A DNA stretch of 64,000 nt, taken from NCBI GenBank assembly GCA_016234745.1, contig JACRAR010000069.1:26998-90997 (forward strand), read 5' to 3'. This DNA comes from Betaproteobacteria bacterium (lineage in GTDB: Bacteria > Pseudomonadota > Gammaproteobacteria > Burkholderiales > Rhodocyclaceae). Below are positions 25,480 to 33,650 of this stretch, in pieces (the first letter of the stretch is position 1; each line of letters begins with the position of its first letter). The notes below the pieces were generated by a model. It was not told where the DNA came from, did not search any database, and saw nothing but the letters and a program-made list of their open reading frames with translations. A program made the position numbers and the translations under genes.

Positions 25480-26234
25480 GCGGTAAGTTCCTTTTGCTCG
25501 AATTGTCGTCTGTCCGCCAGAATACAGCCATCTTCCATTTGCAGGACGCGATCGCTCTGGCCGATCAGCCGCGGATCATGGCTCACGCACAGTACCGCGC
25601 AATTGTGACGGCGCGCAATGCGATGCAGGATCTCGATGACGCGTTGTCCGCTTGCCGCATCCAGCGCACTGGTCGGCTCGTCGGCGAACAGCAGTTGCGG
25701 CTGTTTGGCCAAGGCGCGGGCAATGGCCACCCGTTGCTTCTCGCCACCAGATAGCGCCGATGGCCGCAGCGCGATACGGTCACTGAGACCAACCTCTGAC
25801 AGCGCTTCCTCGGCGCGCAAGCGTGCCGTTCCCGAGTCGAGGCCGAGATAGCCCAGCGGCAACATCACCTGCTCCAGCGCACTCAAAGCACCGAACAGGT
25901 TGAAGCCCTGGAACACGAAGCCGGTATGCTCGAGACGAAAGCGTTCGAGGTCGCGCGCCGCGAGCGCCCAGAGGTCGACACCCAAGGCATGCACTCGACC
26001 GGCGTCTGGCTGCAGCAAGCCGCCAAGCAAGGAGAGCAGCGTGCTCTTGCCGCAGCCGGACGGACCTGACACCAGGGTCAGTTCACCGAGGCCGATCTCC
26101 AGCGACAAACCGCGCAACACCGTGGTGGACACTTTGCCGCTGCGATAGGATTTTTCCAGCGCCGTGCCGCGTATCGCCACAGCCGAAGCGGCACGGTCGG
26201 CAACCTGTGCGGGCGGGATCGAAGAAATGTTCAC
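25476..26234 (-). CDS. ABC transporter ATP-binding protein (LolD/MacB-ATPase type)
   Basis: A 252-residue ATPase with Walker A GPSGCGKSTLL (about 58-68), the ABC signature LSGGEKQRVAIARALA, Walker B LLFADEPTSALD and the switch histidine (VSHDP). It belongs to the family that powers FtsX-fold permeases. Overlaps of four bases with both neighbours (26231-26234 and 25476-25479) show translational coupling in the order outer-membrane factor, permease, ATPase, adaptor. Confidence 0.94.
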   Translation of the reverse strand: MNISSIPPAQVADRAASAVAIRGTALEKSYRSGKVSTTVLRGLSLEIGLGELTLVSGPSGCGKSTLLSLLGGLLQPDAGRVHALGVDLWALAARDLERFRLEHTGFVFQGFNLFGALSALEQVMLPLGYLGLDSGTARLRAEEALSEVGLSDRIALRPSALSGGEKQRVAIARALAKQPQLLFADEPTSALDAASGQRVIEILHRIARRHNCAVLCVSHDPRLIGQSDRVLQMEDGCILADRRQFEQKELTA

Positions 26235-27376
26235 CGCAACAGGTTGGCCGCATCGGCATGTCGCAAGACACGCACGGCCGCCATTCCGGAAAGCAGGGAG
26301 ATCGTCATCACGAGACCGGCGCAGATCAGGCCGGGGATCACGCCCAGCGCAACCGGAACATCATGCTGAAAGGCCAGCACCAGCGCGCCCGCGCTGCCCA
26401 GCACGCCGATCAGCAAGCCGCCCGCGCCGACCCAGGCGGCCTGTTCCAGCACGACCCGGCGCAATTCGCGCAGACCGACGCCCAACGCATGCAAGGTGGC
26501 GTATTCGTCGATCGAACCCGCCACCGCCGCCATCAGCGTCTGGCTCGTAATGACCACGCCGACAACGCACACCACCAGCGACATGAACAGCACGCCCAGG
26601 CCGGCGCCGGTCTCGAACATCCAGAAGCTCACCGCGCGCTGCGAGAATTCGCTGCTCGTCCAGGCTTCAAAACCGTGCCGCGCAACTTCGCGATTCAGAC
26701 GTGCAGCCACGGCAGGGGCTGCGCCGGGATCGTGCAATTTGACGACATAGTACGTCATGCGCATGTCATCAGCGACGCCATCGCCAAGGTAACGCAAACG
26801 GCGCGCAGTATCCAGCGATGCCAGAATATTCACGCCGCCCAGCGCACGCAACTGCTGCGCCGCGCCGACCACCTGCACCTGGCGGCCGTTGATGCGCGCC
26901 CGGCCACCGACGGACACGCCCAGCTTGTCCAGGTCGGCATGATCGACGATCACGCTGTCGGGCTGGCGCAAGCGTTCGCGCATCTCCGCGGGCAAAGCCC
27001 GGGCGAACATCAGCCCGTCGGCGCCTGGTTCGATGCCTGAAACGGAAACTGAGACCGCGCCCTGCCCGCTGCGGCTGCGCCAGTCGCCATCGACCCAGAG
27101 GAAAGACTCGACGCGCGCCACGGCCGGATCGAGCCGCAGCCAGATCTCGCTGTCGAGCGGAATCGCGCGCCCCAGTTCGACGCTGCGCGTGCCGGGGTAG
27201 CCGATCCACAAATCGCCGCGGGATTTGTCCACGAACACTGCCGCGCTGCCGAAAATACCCAGGACCAGCGCCGTCTGCACCAGCAGCAACAACCCCGAAA
27301 AGGCCACCGCGAGCACCGCGGGGAAAAAGCGGCGCCATTCATGGATCAAGGTCTTGCGCGCCAGCGCAACGATCAT
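26231..27376 (-). CDS. ABC transporter permease, FtsX/DevC type
   Basis: A 381-residue permease with four transmembrane helices (first at about 20-42, three near the C-terminus) and a large periplasmic domain, the MacB/DevC plan. The C-terminal half carries the FtsX fold (VVITSQTLMAAVAGSIDEYATLHALGVGLRELRRVVLEQA). The ATG at 27376 is preferred over a longer frame, because it overlaps the stop of the outer-membrane factor by four bases (27373-27376) and yields the expected N-terminal cytoplasmic helix MIVALARKTLIHEWRR. Confidence 0.9.
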   Translation of the reverse strand: MIVALARKTLIHEWRRFFPAVLAVAFSGLLLLVQTALVLGIFGSAAVFVDKSRGDLWIGYPGTRSVELGRAIPLDSEIWLRLDPAVARVESFLWVDGDWRSRSGQGAVSVSVSGIEPGADGLMFARALPAEMRERLRQPDSVIVDHADLDKLGVSVGGRARINGRQVQVVGAAQQLRALGGVNILASLDTARRLRYLGDGVADDMRMTYYVVKLHDPGAAPAVAARLNREVARHGFEAWTSSEFSQRAVSFWMFETGAGLGVLFMSLVVCVVGVVITSQTLMAAVAGSIDEYATLHALGVGLRELRRVVLEQAAWVGAGGLLIGVLGSAGALVLAFQHDVPVALGVIPGLICAGLVMTISLLSGMAAVRVLRHADAANLLR

Positions 27377-28947
27377 GGCGCGGCTCCCGGCGGGACGGCG
27401 GGTTGTTGTGCCGGTTGTTGTGTATTTGCGCCGTCCGGGTCGGCGCCGCCGAGCGCCTTGCACAGCGCCACAAAGCTCAGTTGATGCGTCAGTTGCGCCT
27501 GGCTCAATGCCAATTCAGCTTGGAGACGCGCCAAGCGCGCAGCACCGATTTCGAGTTGGTCGGCCAGCCCGAGCCGGCGGCGGGTCAACGCGGCATTTTC
27601 CTGTTCCATCAAAGCTGCGAGCGCACGCTGGGCAGCGGCCAGCCGCTCGCGTTGCAGCGTCAGTCCGGCCAGCGCCGATTGCACCTCGGCCAGTCCCTCG
27701 AGCACGCTTTGCCGATATTCGAGCACGGCCGCAGCCAGTTCGGCATCGCGCACATCGACGACGGCACGGCGCGAGCCCCAATCGAACAGGGGAATATCGA
27801 AAGTCGGACCAAGCACCAGCGTGCTGTGCATGGAAGAGTCGCCACCCGCACCATGCATCGGCCAGGCTGCACTGAGCATGCCACCCAGCGCCAGGCGCGG
27901 ATAGAGATTGGCGCGCGCCTCACCCGCAGCGCTGGCCGCACGCAGCACCAGTTGCTCGGCGCGCTGGATTTCCGGCCGCGTGCGCAGCAGGTCGGCCGGC
28001 ATCTGTTCGATGTGCAACTCGGCCGACGTTGCAATGTCGGCACGCGGACCTTCCGGCAGAGCCGCATTGCGGTCGCCGAGCAACACTTTAAGTTGCTGTC
28101 GATAACGCTGCACCGCGTTCTGCGGTTCCAGGCGGGCAGCCTCGGCCTGCGCCAGGGCCGCGCGCGCGCCGGCCAGCTCATGCGCTGCTGCCAGGCGCAA
28201 ACGCACGCGGGCTTGCAACAGTTCAAGGTTCTGCCGCTGCAGCGCGACTGCCTGGTCGCTCAAGGCCAGACGGCGTTCCGCATCGCGCCACTCGAGCCAG
28301 GTACGCACTACTTCCGCAGCCACGGAAACCCGCGCGGCGCGCAGATTGACCTGGGCCAGGCCGGCATCCGCTGCGGCAATGCCAACTGCGGCTGCCGAAC
28401 GGCCGAACAAACCAAGTTCCCATTGCGCGTCGAAGCCCGCCTGGAAGTAGCTGCCACGGCTGTCCGGTGTCGGTGTCGCCGTGGTGGCGAAACGCAGGTT
28501 GGGGAGTGAGGCTCCCGCGGCGGGAATCGACAAGGCGCGTGCGGCACGCAAGTGTTCGCCGGCAGCAGCGAGGCTCAGGTTGCCTTGCAGCGCGCGCGCG
28601 ACCAGATCATCCAGAGCCGGGTCACCCAAGGCGCGCCACCATGCCGCCAGGTCCACTTGCGGCACAATCGGCACAATCGGTACGCTCTCCGCGCCGCCTT
28701 CCCAACGCACCGGTAGATCTGCCTGCAACACCGGTGCCGACAGCTTCGCGGCGCATCCAACCAGCAGGCAACATGCCCAGGCGACCGCGCCCGCATACGC
28801 TGGAAATCCTGGTGAAACTATGGCTGGCCTCGCGCGCTCTATCAGTCGGAAGCGCAGTTTAACATTCAGCCTGAGCGGCAGATCACGCTCCTGCGGAGCA
28901 GAGATTGCGCTCGGAAATCCCGCCGAACCATAACCAGTTGTCGGCAT
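27373..28947 (-). CDS. Outer-membrane efflux lipoprotein, NodT family
   Basis: Outer-membrane channel component of the ABC export system. The 524-residue frame contains a hydrophobic segment ending in a lipobox-like LLVGC (about residues 60-64) and two outer-membrane-factor repeats of long helices (for example NLSLAAAGEHLRAARAL and LYPRLALGGMLSAAWP). The start is uncertain: the ATG at 28947 gives an unusually long leader of about 45 residues before the signal segment. Between residues 88 and 98 a 9-bp tandem repeat encodes IVPIVP. First gene of the four-gene efflux operon. Confidence 0.88.
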   Translation of the reverse strand: MPTTGYGSAGFPSAISAPQERDLPLRLNVKLRFRLIERARPAIVSPGFPAYAGAVAWACCLLVGCAAKLSAPVLQADLPVRWEGGAESVPIVPIVPQVDLAAWWRALGDPALDDLVARALQGNLSLAAAGEHLRAARALSIPAAGASLPNLRFATTATPTPDSRGSYFQAGFDAQWELGLFGRSAAAVGIAAADAGLAQVNLRAARVSVAAEVVRTWLEWRDAERRLALSDQAVALQRQNLELLQARVRLRLAAAHELAGARAALAQAEAARLEPQNAVQRYRQQLKVLLGDRNAALPEGPRADIATSAELHIEQMPADLLRTRPEIQRAEQLVLRAASAAGEARANLYPRLALGGMLSAAWPMHGAGGDSSMHSTLVLGPTFDIPLFDWGSRRAVVDVRDAELAAAVLEYRQSVLEGLAEVQSALAGLTLQRERLAAAQRALAALMEQENAALTRRRLGLADQLEIGAARLARLQAELALSQAQLTHQLSFVALCKALGGADPDGANTQQPAQQPAVPPGAAP

Positions 28948-28956
28948 CGCAATTCG

Positions 28957-29004
28957 GGCCTGTTCTCAATTAACGACGCGTGCCGATTAATTGAGAACAG
29001 GTTC
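28957..29004. mobile_element. 48-bp IS-end-like inverted repeat (MITE-like remnant)
   Basis: Perfect 15-bp arms (CCTGTTCTCAATTAA at 28959-28973, complement at 28987-29001) flank 13 bases. The outer end GGGCCTGTTCTCAATTA (28957-28973) matches the end of the IS5-family element at 63865-63881 in 15 of 17 positions. It looks like two terminal repeats of such an insertion sequence with nearly everything between them deleted. There is no T-tract, so it is not an ordinary terminator. Confidence 0.6.
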
Positions 29005-29071
29005 TAAATGGATCATGGCATTTTGTTCCCGCAGCAGGGGAGTATGATAAAAACGAAGGGGGTGGTTGGGC

Positions 29072-31720
29072 ATGACTGATTTCCCTGCTGGAACACAACA
29101 GCCAAACACCGACGCGTCGTTGACAACAATTCTTATCGTCGACGATATGCCGGAAAACCTCGGCGTGCTTGGCGCTGTGTTGCGAGCCGAAGGCTACAAG
29201 GTCAAAGCCGCGAATTCGGGTGCCGTTGCGTTGCGCTATGCCGTTCAGGAACCGCCCGCGCTGATCCTGCTAGACATAATGATGCCGGAAATGGACGGCT
29301 TTGAAGTTCTCCGGCGGCTGAGGGAAAAAGACCTCACCAAAAATATTCCCGTGATCTTCCTTACCGCCCTCGGCGATCCGAGCGACGTTGCTCATGGTTT
29401 GCGTCAGGGCGCCGCCGACTATATTCCCAAGCCAATTCAGCCCGAGGTCGTTCTGGCCCGGGTAGGGACGCAGCTGGAAGTGTATCGCGCCCGCGAATGG
29501 CTTAGAAATCAAAATCAGCATCTGGAGACCGAAGTAGCCCGCCGTGTGGCCGAAACGCGCCTCATCCAGGATGAGGCCGAGCGAACCAGGGAGAGACTCA
29601 ACCGCCAGCGCGAACTAATTCTGATCTCTGCGGCGGAAGGAATCTTCGGCGTCGACGCAGGGGGTGTGATCAACTTCGTGAATCCTGCCGCGGCTTCCCT
29701 GCTCGGGTATGAGCGCGATGAACTGTCCGGCCGCAAGGCTGACGAGATATTTTTTAACTCCAGCGAAGTTGGCAATGGCCCACCCCCCAATTGCCCGATA
29801 CAGGCATCCTGTCTGGCCGGCGTCGCTATTCACGGCCGCGAAGAAATGTTCCGGCGCAAGGATGGCAGCCCGCTGGCCCTGGAGTTTTCCTGTACGCCGA
29901 TTGTCGAAGACGGCAAGTCGGCCGGTGCGGTCGTGACGCTGCAGGATTTCAGCGAGCGCAAGCGCTATCTTGAGCAACTGGAACGCAAGTCGAATTTTGA
30001 CGACCTGACCGGACTTCCCAACCGCAACCTGCTCAACGACCGGCTCGCCACCTCCCTTGCACGCTATCGAAAGGATGGCGGGTGCCTGGCTGTGTTGACG
30101 GTTAACCTCGATCGATTCAAGGGCATCAACGATAGCCTCGGCCACGGCGCCGGGGACCAGGTTCTGCGCGAGGTCGCGGTGCGTCTCGGCGAACATGCAA
30201 GGAAGCTGGATACGGTGGCGCGTCTGGAAGGCGACGAGTTCGTGGTAATAACCGAGTCGGCGGAAACCAATGGCGCCAGCAAGATTGCACAAGCCCTGCT
30301 CGAGATGCTCAACCCTCCGTTCAAATTCGGCGAACGCGAGTTCTTTCTCACCGGCAGTATCGGCATCGCCGTTGCCCCCAAGGACGGCGAGGACGGCGCC
30401 ACGTTGTTGCGCAACGCTGCCGCAGCAATGTTCCGCGCCAAGGCCGGCGGGGGCAACCGCTTCAACTATTACGCACCGGAAATGAATGCGCGCTCGCTGG
30501 AGCGCATGGACATGGAAAACGGACTGCGCCGCGCCATCGATAGAAACGAAATGGTGGTCTATTACCAGCCGCAACTGAGTTTGCGTACGGGAGAAATCAT
30601 CGGCGCCGAAGCGCTGGTGCGGTGGCAGCATCCGGAGCGGGGACTGGTCATGCCCGGTAAGTTCATCCTGCTGGCCGAGGAGTGCGGGCTTATCCTGCCG
30701 CTCGGGGAATGGGTATTGCGGACTGCGTGCGCGCAGAACAAGGCCTGGCAAGACGCCGGACTGCCGCCGGTGACCGTTGCGGTCAATATGTCGGCGCGTC
30801 AGTTTGCAGCGCAAGACATGGTCAAGCTGGCGGCAGCCATTCTTGCCGAAACCGGACTGAGCGCCAACTACCTGGAACTGGAACTCACCGAGAGCGCGGT
30901 GATGGCGGACGCCGATGCCTTCATCAAAACAACAGAACAGCTCAAGGGATTGTCTATCACGCTGTCGATCGACGATTTCGGCACCGGCTTTTCGTCGCTT
31001 TCCTACCTCAAGCGCTTCGCCATCGACCGGCTCAAGATCGACCAATCTTTCGTGCGTGACATCACCAGCGATGCCAACAGCGCCGCGATTGCGCATGCCA
31101 TCATTTCCCTTGCCCACAGCCTGAAGCTATCTGCGATCGCAGAGGGCATCGAGACAGAGGCCCAGCTCAACTTCCTGCGGCGTTGCAACTGCGACGAAAT
31201 GCAGGGCTACTTCTTCAGCCAGCCGATGCCCGCGGCCGGATTCGAACAGATGCTGCGCGAAAGACGCACGCTGGCGTTTTCGACTACCGAGCAAGTGCCC
31301 AGCCACACCCTGCTGCTGGTTGACGACGAGCCGGGAATACTCTCCTCCCTCAAGCGTCTGTTCCGGCGCGAAGGCTACACAATTCTGCTTGCCTCAAGCG
31401 GCATGGAAGCGCTGCAGCTGCTGGCCAGCAATGAGGTCGGCGTCGTCATCTCGGACGCACGCATGCCGGAAATGGATGGAGGTGAGCTCCTGGGCAAAGT
31501 GCGGGATATGTATCCGAGCGTCGTGCGCATCATGCTTTCCGGTTATACCGATCTCAAGGCAGTGACCACCGCCGTCAACCGCGGCGAGCTGTTTTGCTTT
31601 CTGACCAAGCCGTGGGACGACAGCGAATTGCTGGCGACGGTGCGCGATGCCTTCCGTCACTACGAACTGCGCCGCAAGGGTCGGGAGGAAATCGCGCAGC
31701 GTTTGGAGGAAGCGGCATGA
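29072..31720 (+). CDS. Receiver-PAS-GGDEF-EAL-receiver protein
   Basis: An 882-residue soluble signalling protein. Domains in order: receiver 1 (Asp68 in LLDIMMPEMDG, Lys120), PAS (about 175-295), GGDEF-like, EAL (EAL at 513-515, with an intact IDDFGTGFSSLSYL loop), and a C-terminal receiver 2 (Asp795 in VVISDARMPEMDG, LTKPWDD). The GGDEF motif reads EGDEF at 386-390, with an inhibitory-type RKLD before it, so cyclase activity is doubtful while the phosphodiesterase half looks complete. The ATG at 29072 follows an AAGGGGG site; a TTG two codons earlier is less likely. Its stop overlaps the next start (ATGA), the first link of a coupled cassette. Confidence 0.92.
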   Translation: MTDFPAGTQQPNTDASLTTILIVDDMPENLGVLGAVLRAEGYKVKAANSGAVALRYAVQEPPALILLDIMMPEMDGFEVLRRLREKDLTKNIPVIFLTALGDPSDVAHGLRQGAADYIPKPIQPEVVLARVGTQLEVYRAREWLRNQNQHLETEVARRVAETRLIQDEAERTRERLNRQRELILISAAEGIFGVDAGGVINFVNPAAASLLGYERDELSGRKADEIFFNSSEVGNGPPPNCPIQASCLAGVAIHGREEMFRRKDGSPLALEFSCTPIVEDGKSAGAVVTLQDFSERKRYLEQLERKSNFDDLTGLPNRNLLNDRLATSLARYRKDGGCLAVLTVNLDRFKGINDSLGHGAGDQVLREVAVRLGEHARKLDTVARLEGDEFVVITESAETNGASKIAQALLEMLNPPFKFGEREFFLTGSIGIAVAPKDGEDGATLLRNAAAAMFRAKAGGGNRFNYYAPEMNARSLERMDMENGLRRAIDRNEMVVYYQPQLSLRTGEIIGAEALVRWQHPERGLVMPGKFILLAEECGLILPLGEWVLRTACAQNKAWQDAGLPPVTVAVNMSARQFAAQDMVKLAAAILAETGLSANYLELELTESAVMADADAFIKTTEQLKGLSITLSIDDFGTGFSSLSYLKRFAIDRLKIDQSFVRDITSDANSAAIAHAIISLAHSLKLSAIAEGIETEAQLNFLRRCNCDEMQGYFFSQPMPAAGFEQMLRERRTLAFSTTEQVPSHTLLLVDDEPGILSSLKRLFRREGYTILLASSGMEALQLLASNEVGVVISDARMPEMDGGELLGKVRDMYPSVVRIMLSGYTDLKAVTTAVNRGELFCFLTKPWDDSELLATVRDAFRHYELRRKGREEIAQRLEEAA

Positions 31721-33465
31721 GTCGCATCGACTTCCGCTTCCTTGCCTCGGGTGGCTGCCTGCGCTGCTTATTGCATCTGATCGCTCTGCTAGGCGGCCTG
31801 AATGCCTGCGCGGCGCAGGCACAGGCGCCACCGCCAGCGCCGCAGCATGTCCTGCTGCTCTACTCTTACGGTTATGGCGGGCGGGGCGTGGAACTGTTCA
31901 GCGACGGTTTCTTCAAGGCCATTACCGAGGCCGGGTTCCCCGTCAACAACGTGCATGCGGAATATCTCGACCTGCAACGCAACACGGCCGTGCCGGGTTA
32001 TCGCGAGCAACTCACGCATGCGCTCAGCAAGAAATATGCGCAGGGCGGGATTGACCTGATCGTCACGGTGCAGCAGCCAGCGCTCGAGTTTCTGCTCAGC
32101 GAAGGCAGGGATCTGGCGCCACAGGCGCCGGTGATCACAATCCAGCAGCGGCCCTTGCTTGAAGCAGAAAAAACCGGACGCCGCATCGCCGGCGAAATCA
32201 ACCGTTTCGACATCAAGGGCACGCTGGAACGGGCGCTGGAACTATTCCCGCAGACGCGGCGGGTGGTATTCGCCTCGGGCAGCAGCGCGGCCGACATCAA
32301 GCTCAATGAAGAAGCCGCACGCGTCGCCGCTGCCTGGCAGGGCCGGCTGGAATTCGAGTACACCATCAACATGGCGCTCGACGCAATCCTGCAACGCGTA
32401 GCCCGCCTGCCGCCGCACAGCATCATCATCTTTACCCAGTACAACGTCGATACGAAAGGCCGCGTGGCGCTGGCCTACGAGGTTGAGAACATGCTTGTCA
32501 GGGTAGCCAACGCGCCGGTATTCGGCCTCTACGACTACAACTTGAAGAACGGGGGCATCGGCGGATCGGTCATTGCCGTCGAAGCTTCGGGCGCCCGCAC
32601 CGCGCGGCTGGCGATCGATATTCTGAAAGGCGCGGCTCCAGCGGCCGGAACGCTGCGGGTCAATGAAAGCATCCCGATGTTCGACTGGCAACAAATCCAG
32701 CGCTGGGGCGGCGACGCCAGCCGGCTGCCGGCAAACACGGTGTTCGTCAATCGCCCGCCTTCAGCATGGGAGGAACATCCCGAGGCCATCGTCGCCACCG
32801 GGGCGGTCATCCTCGTCCTGACGGCACTGATCGCCACGCTGCTCATCAATACCCGCCGACGCAAGCAGGCCGAGGCAAGCTTGCGCGCAAGCGAAAAGCG
32901 CTTTCACGACATCGTAAATGCATCCGCCGACTGGATCTGGGAGGTGGATGCCGTTGCTCGCTATACCTACGTTTCGTCAGGCATAACCACGCTGCTGGGT
33001 TACCTGCCGGAGGAGATTCTGGGCAAGACGCCCTTTGACCTGATGCTGCCCGCGGAGGCGGCTCGGGTCCGGCCCATTTTTGCAGAAATTACCGCCAAGG
33101 GCTTGCCTTTCCGCAACCTCGACAACATCAACTTGCACAAGGACGGCAGCCAGCGCTACGTGTTGACCAATGGCATGCCGATTCGGGACGCGTCGGGCCA
33201 GGTGATCGGCTACCGCGGTCTGGACATGAATATCACGGAGAAGAAACAGGCTGAAATTGCCTTGCTGCAGCAGACAGAGGAAGTGCGTCAGCGCAACGAG
33301 GAACTGGAGCGCTTCAACCGCGCCTCGGTGGGGCGCGAGCTGGACATGATCGGATTGAAGCAGCAGGTCAATGAGTTGTGTCGGCAACTCGGGCGGGATC
33401 CGCCTTATCCACTGGCTTTTCTTGATCGTCCAGCGATGCCGCCGGGCGAAGGTGAGACGCAATGA
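31717..33465 (+). CDS. Periplasmic-binding sensor with PAS domain, no kinase domain
   Basis: A 582-residue membrane sensor. It has a signal segment (about 10-37), a periplasmic ABC-substrate-binding-like domain (about 43-345; HVLLLYSYGYGGRGVELFSDGF, DLIVTVQQPALEFLL), one transmembrane helix (VATGAVILVLTALIATLLINT), a PAS domain (SEKRFHDIVNASADWIWEVDAVARYTYVS to RGLDMNITEKKQ) and a C-terminal coiled coil (ELERFNRASVGRELDMIGLKQQVNELCRQLG). No histidine kinase, GGDEF or EAL domain follows, so signalling must pass to another protein, probably the hybrid kinase downstream. Coupled to both neighbours by ATGA overlaps. Confidence 0.87.
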   Translation: MSRIDFRFLASGGCLRCLLHLIALLGGLNACAAQAQAPPPAPQHVLLLYSYGYGGRGVELFSDGFFKAITEAGFPVNNVHAEYLDLQRNTAVPGYREQLTHALSKKYAQGGIDLIVTVQQPALEFLLSEGRDLAPQAPVITIQQRPLLEAEKTGRRIAGEINRFDIKGTLERALELFPQTRRVVFASGSSAADIKLNEEAARVAAAWQGRLEFEYTINMALDAILQRVARLPPHSIIIFTQYNVDTKGRVALAYEVENMLVRVANAPVFGLYDYNLKNGGIGGSVIAVEASGARTARLAIDILKGAAPAAGTLRVNESIPMFDWQQIQRWGGDASRLPANTVFVNRPPSAWEEHPEAIVATGAVILVLTALIATLLINTRRRKQAEASLRASEKRFHDIVNASADWIWEVDAVARYTYVSSGITTLLGYLPEEILGKTPFDLMLPAEAARVRPIFAEITAKGLPFRNLDNINLHKDGSQRYVLTNGMPIRDASGQVIGYRGLDMNITEKKQAEIALLQQTEEVRQRNEELERFNRASVGRELDMIGLKQQVNELCRQLGRDPPYPLAFLDRPAMPPGEGETQ

Positions 33466-33650
33466 ACACGCGTCTGGCTCTGTCCATTTTGCCGCCCTTT
33501 TTCACCTGCGCCGTGCAATGGCTGCTGTGGGACGCGCTCAAGCCCTACGTCTGGTTCCTGTTCTTTCCCACCGCGTTCTTTAGCGCCTGGATCGGGAGCC
33601 TATTGGCTGGCTACCAACGAACCGCCATCGCGATGATGAACCTGCGATGA
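33462..33650 (+). pseudogene. Truncated DUF4118-type membrane sensor remnant
   Basis: A 62-codon frame with two hydrophobic stretches (LALSILPPFFTCAVQWLLW and [22 protein letters not shown]). This is the beginning of the DUF4118 (KdpD-like) membrane domain that opens many sensor kinases. It stops after only about one third of that domain, and the last residues ([12 protein letters not shown]) look unrelated. It overlaps the gene before (ATGA at 33462) and the gene after (33647-33650), so it is still positioned to be translated. Most likely a remnant of a deleted sensor kinase; a functional small membrane protein cannot be excluded. Confidence 0.6.
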
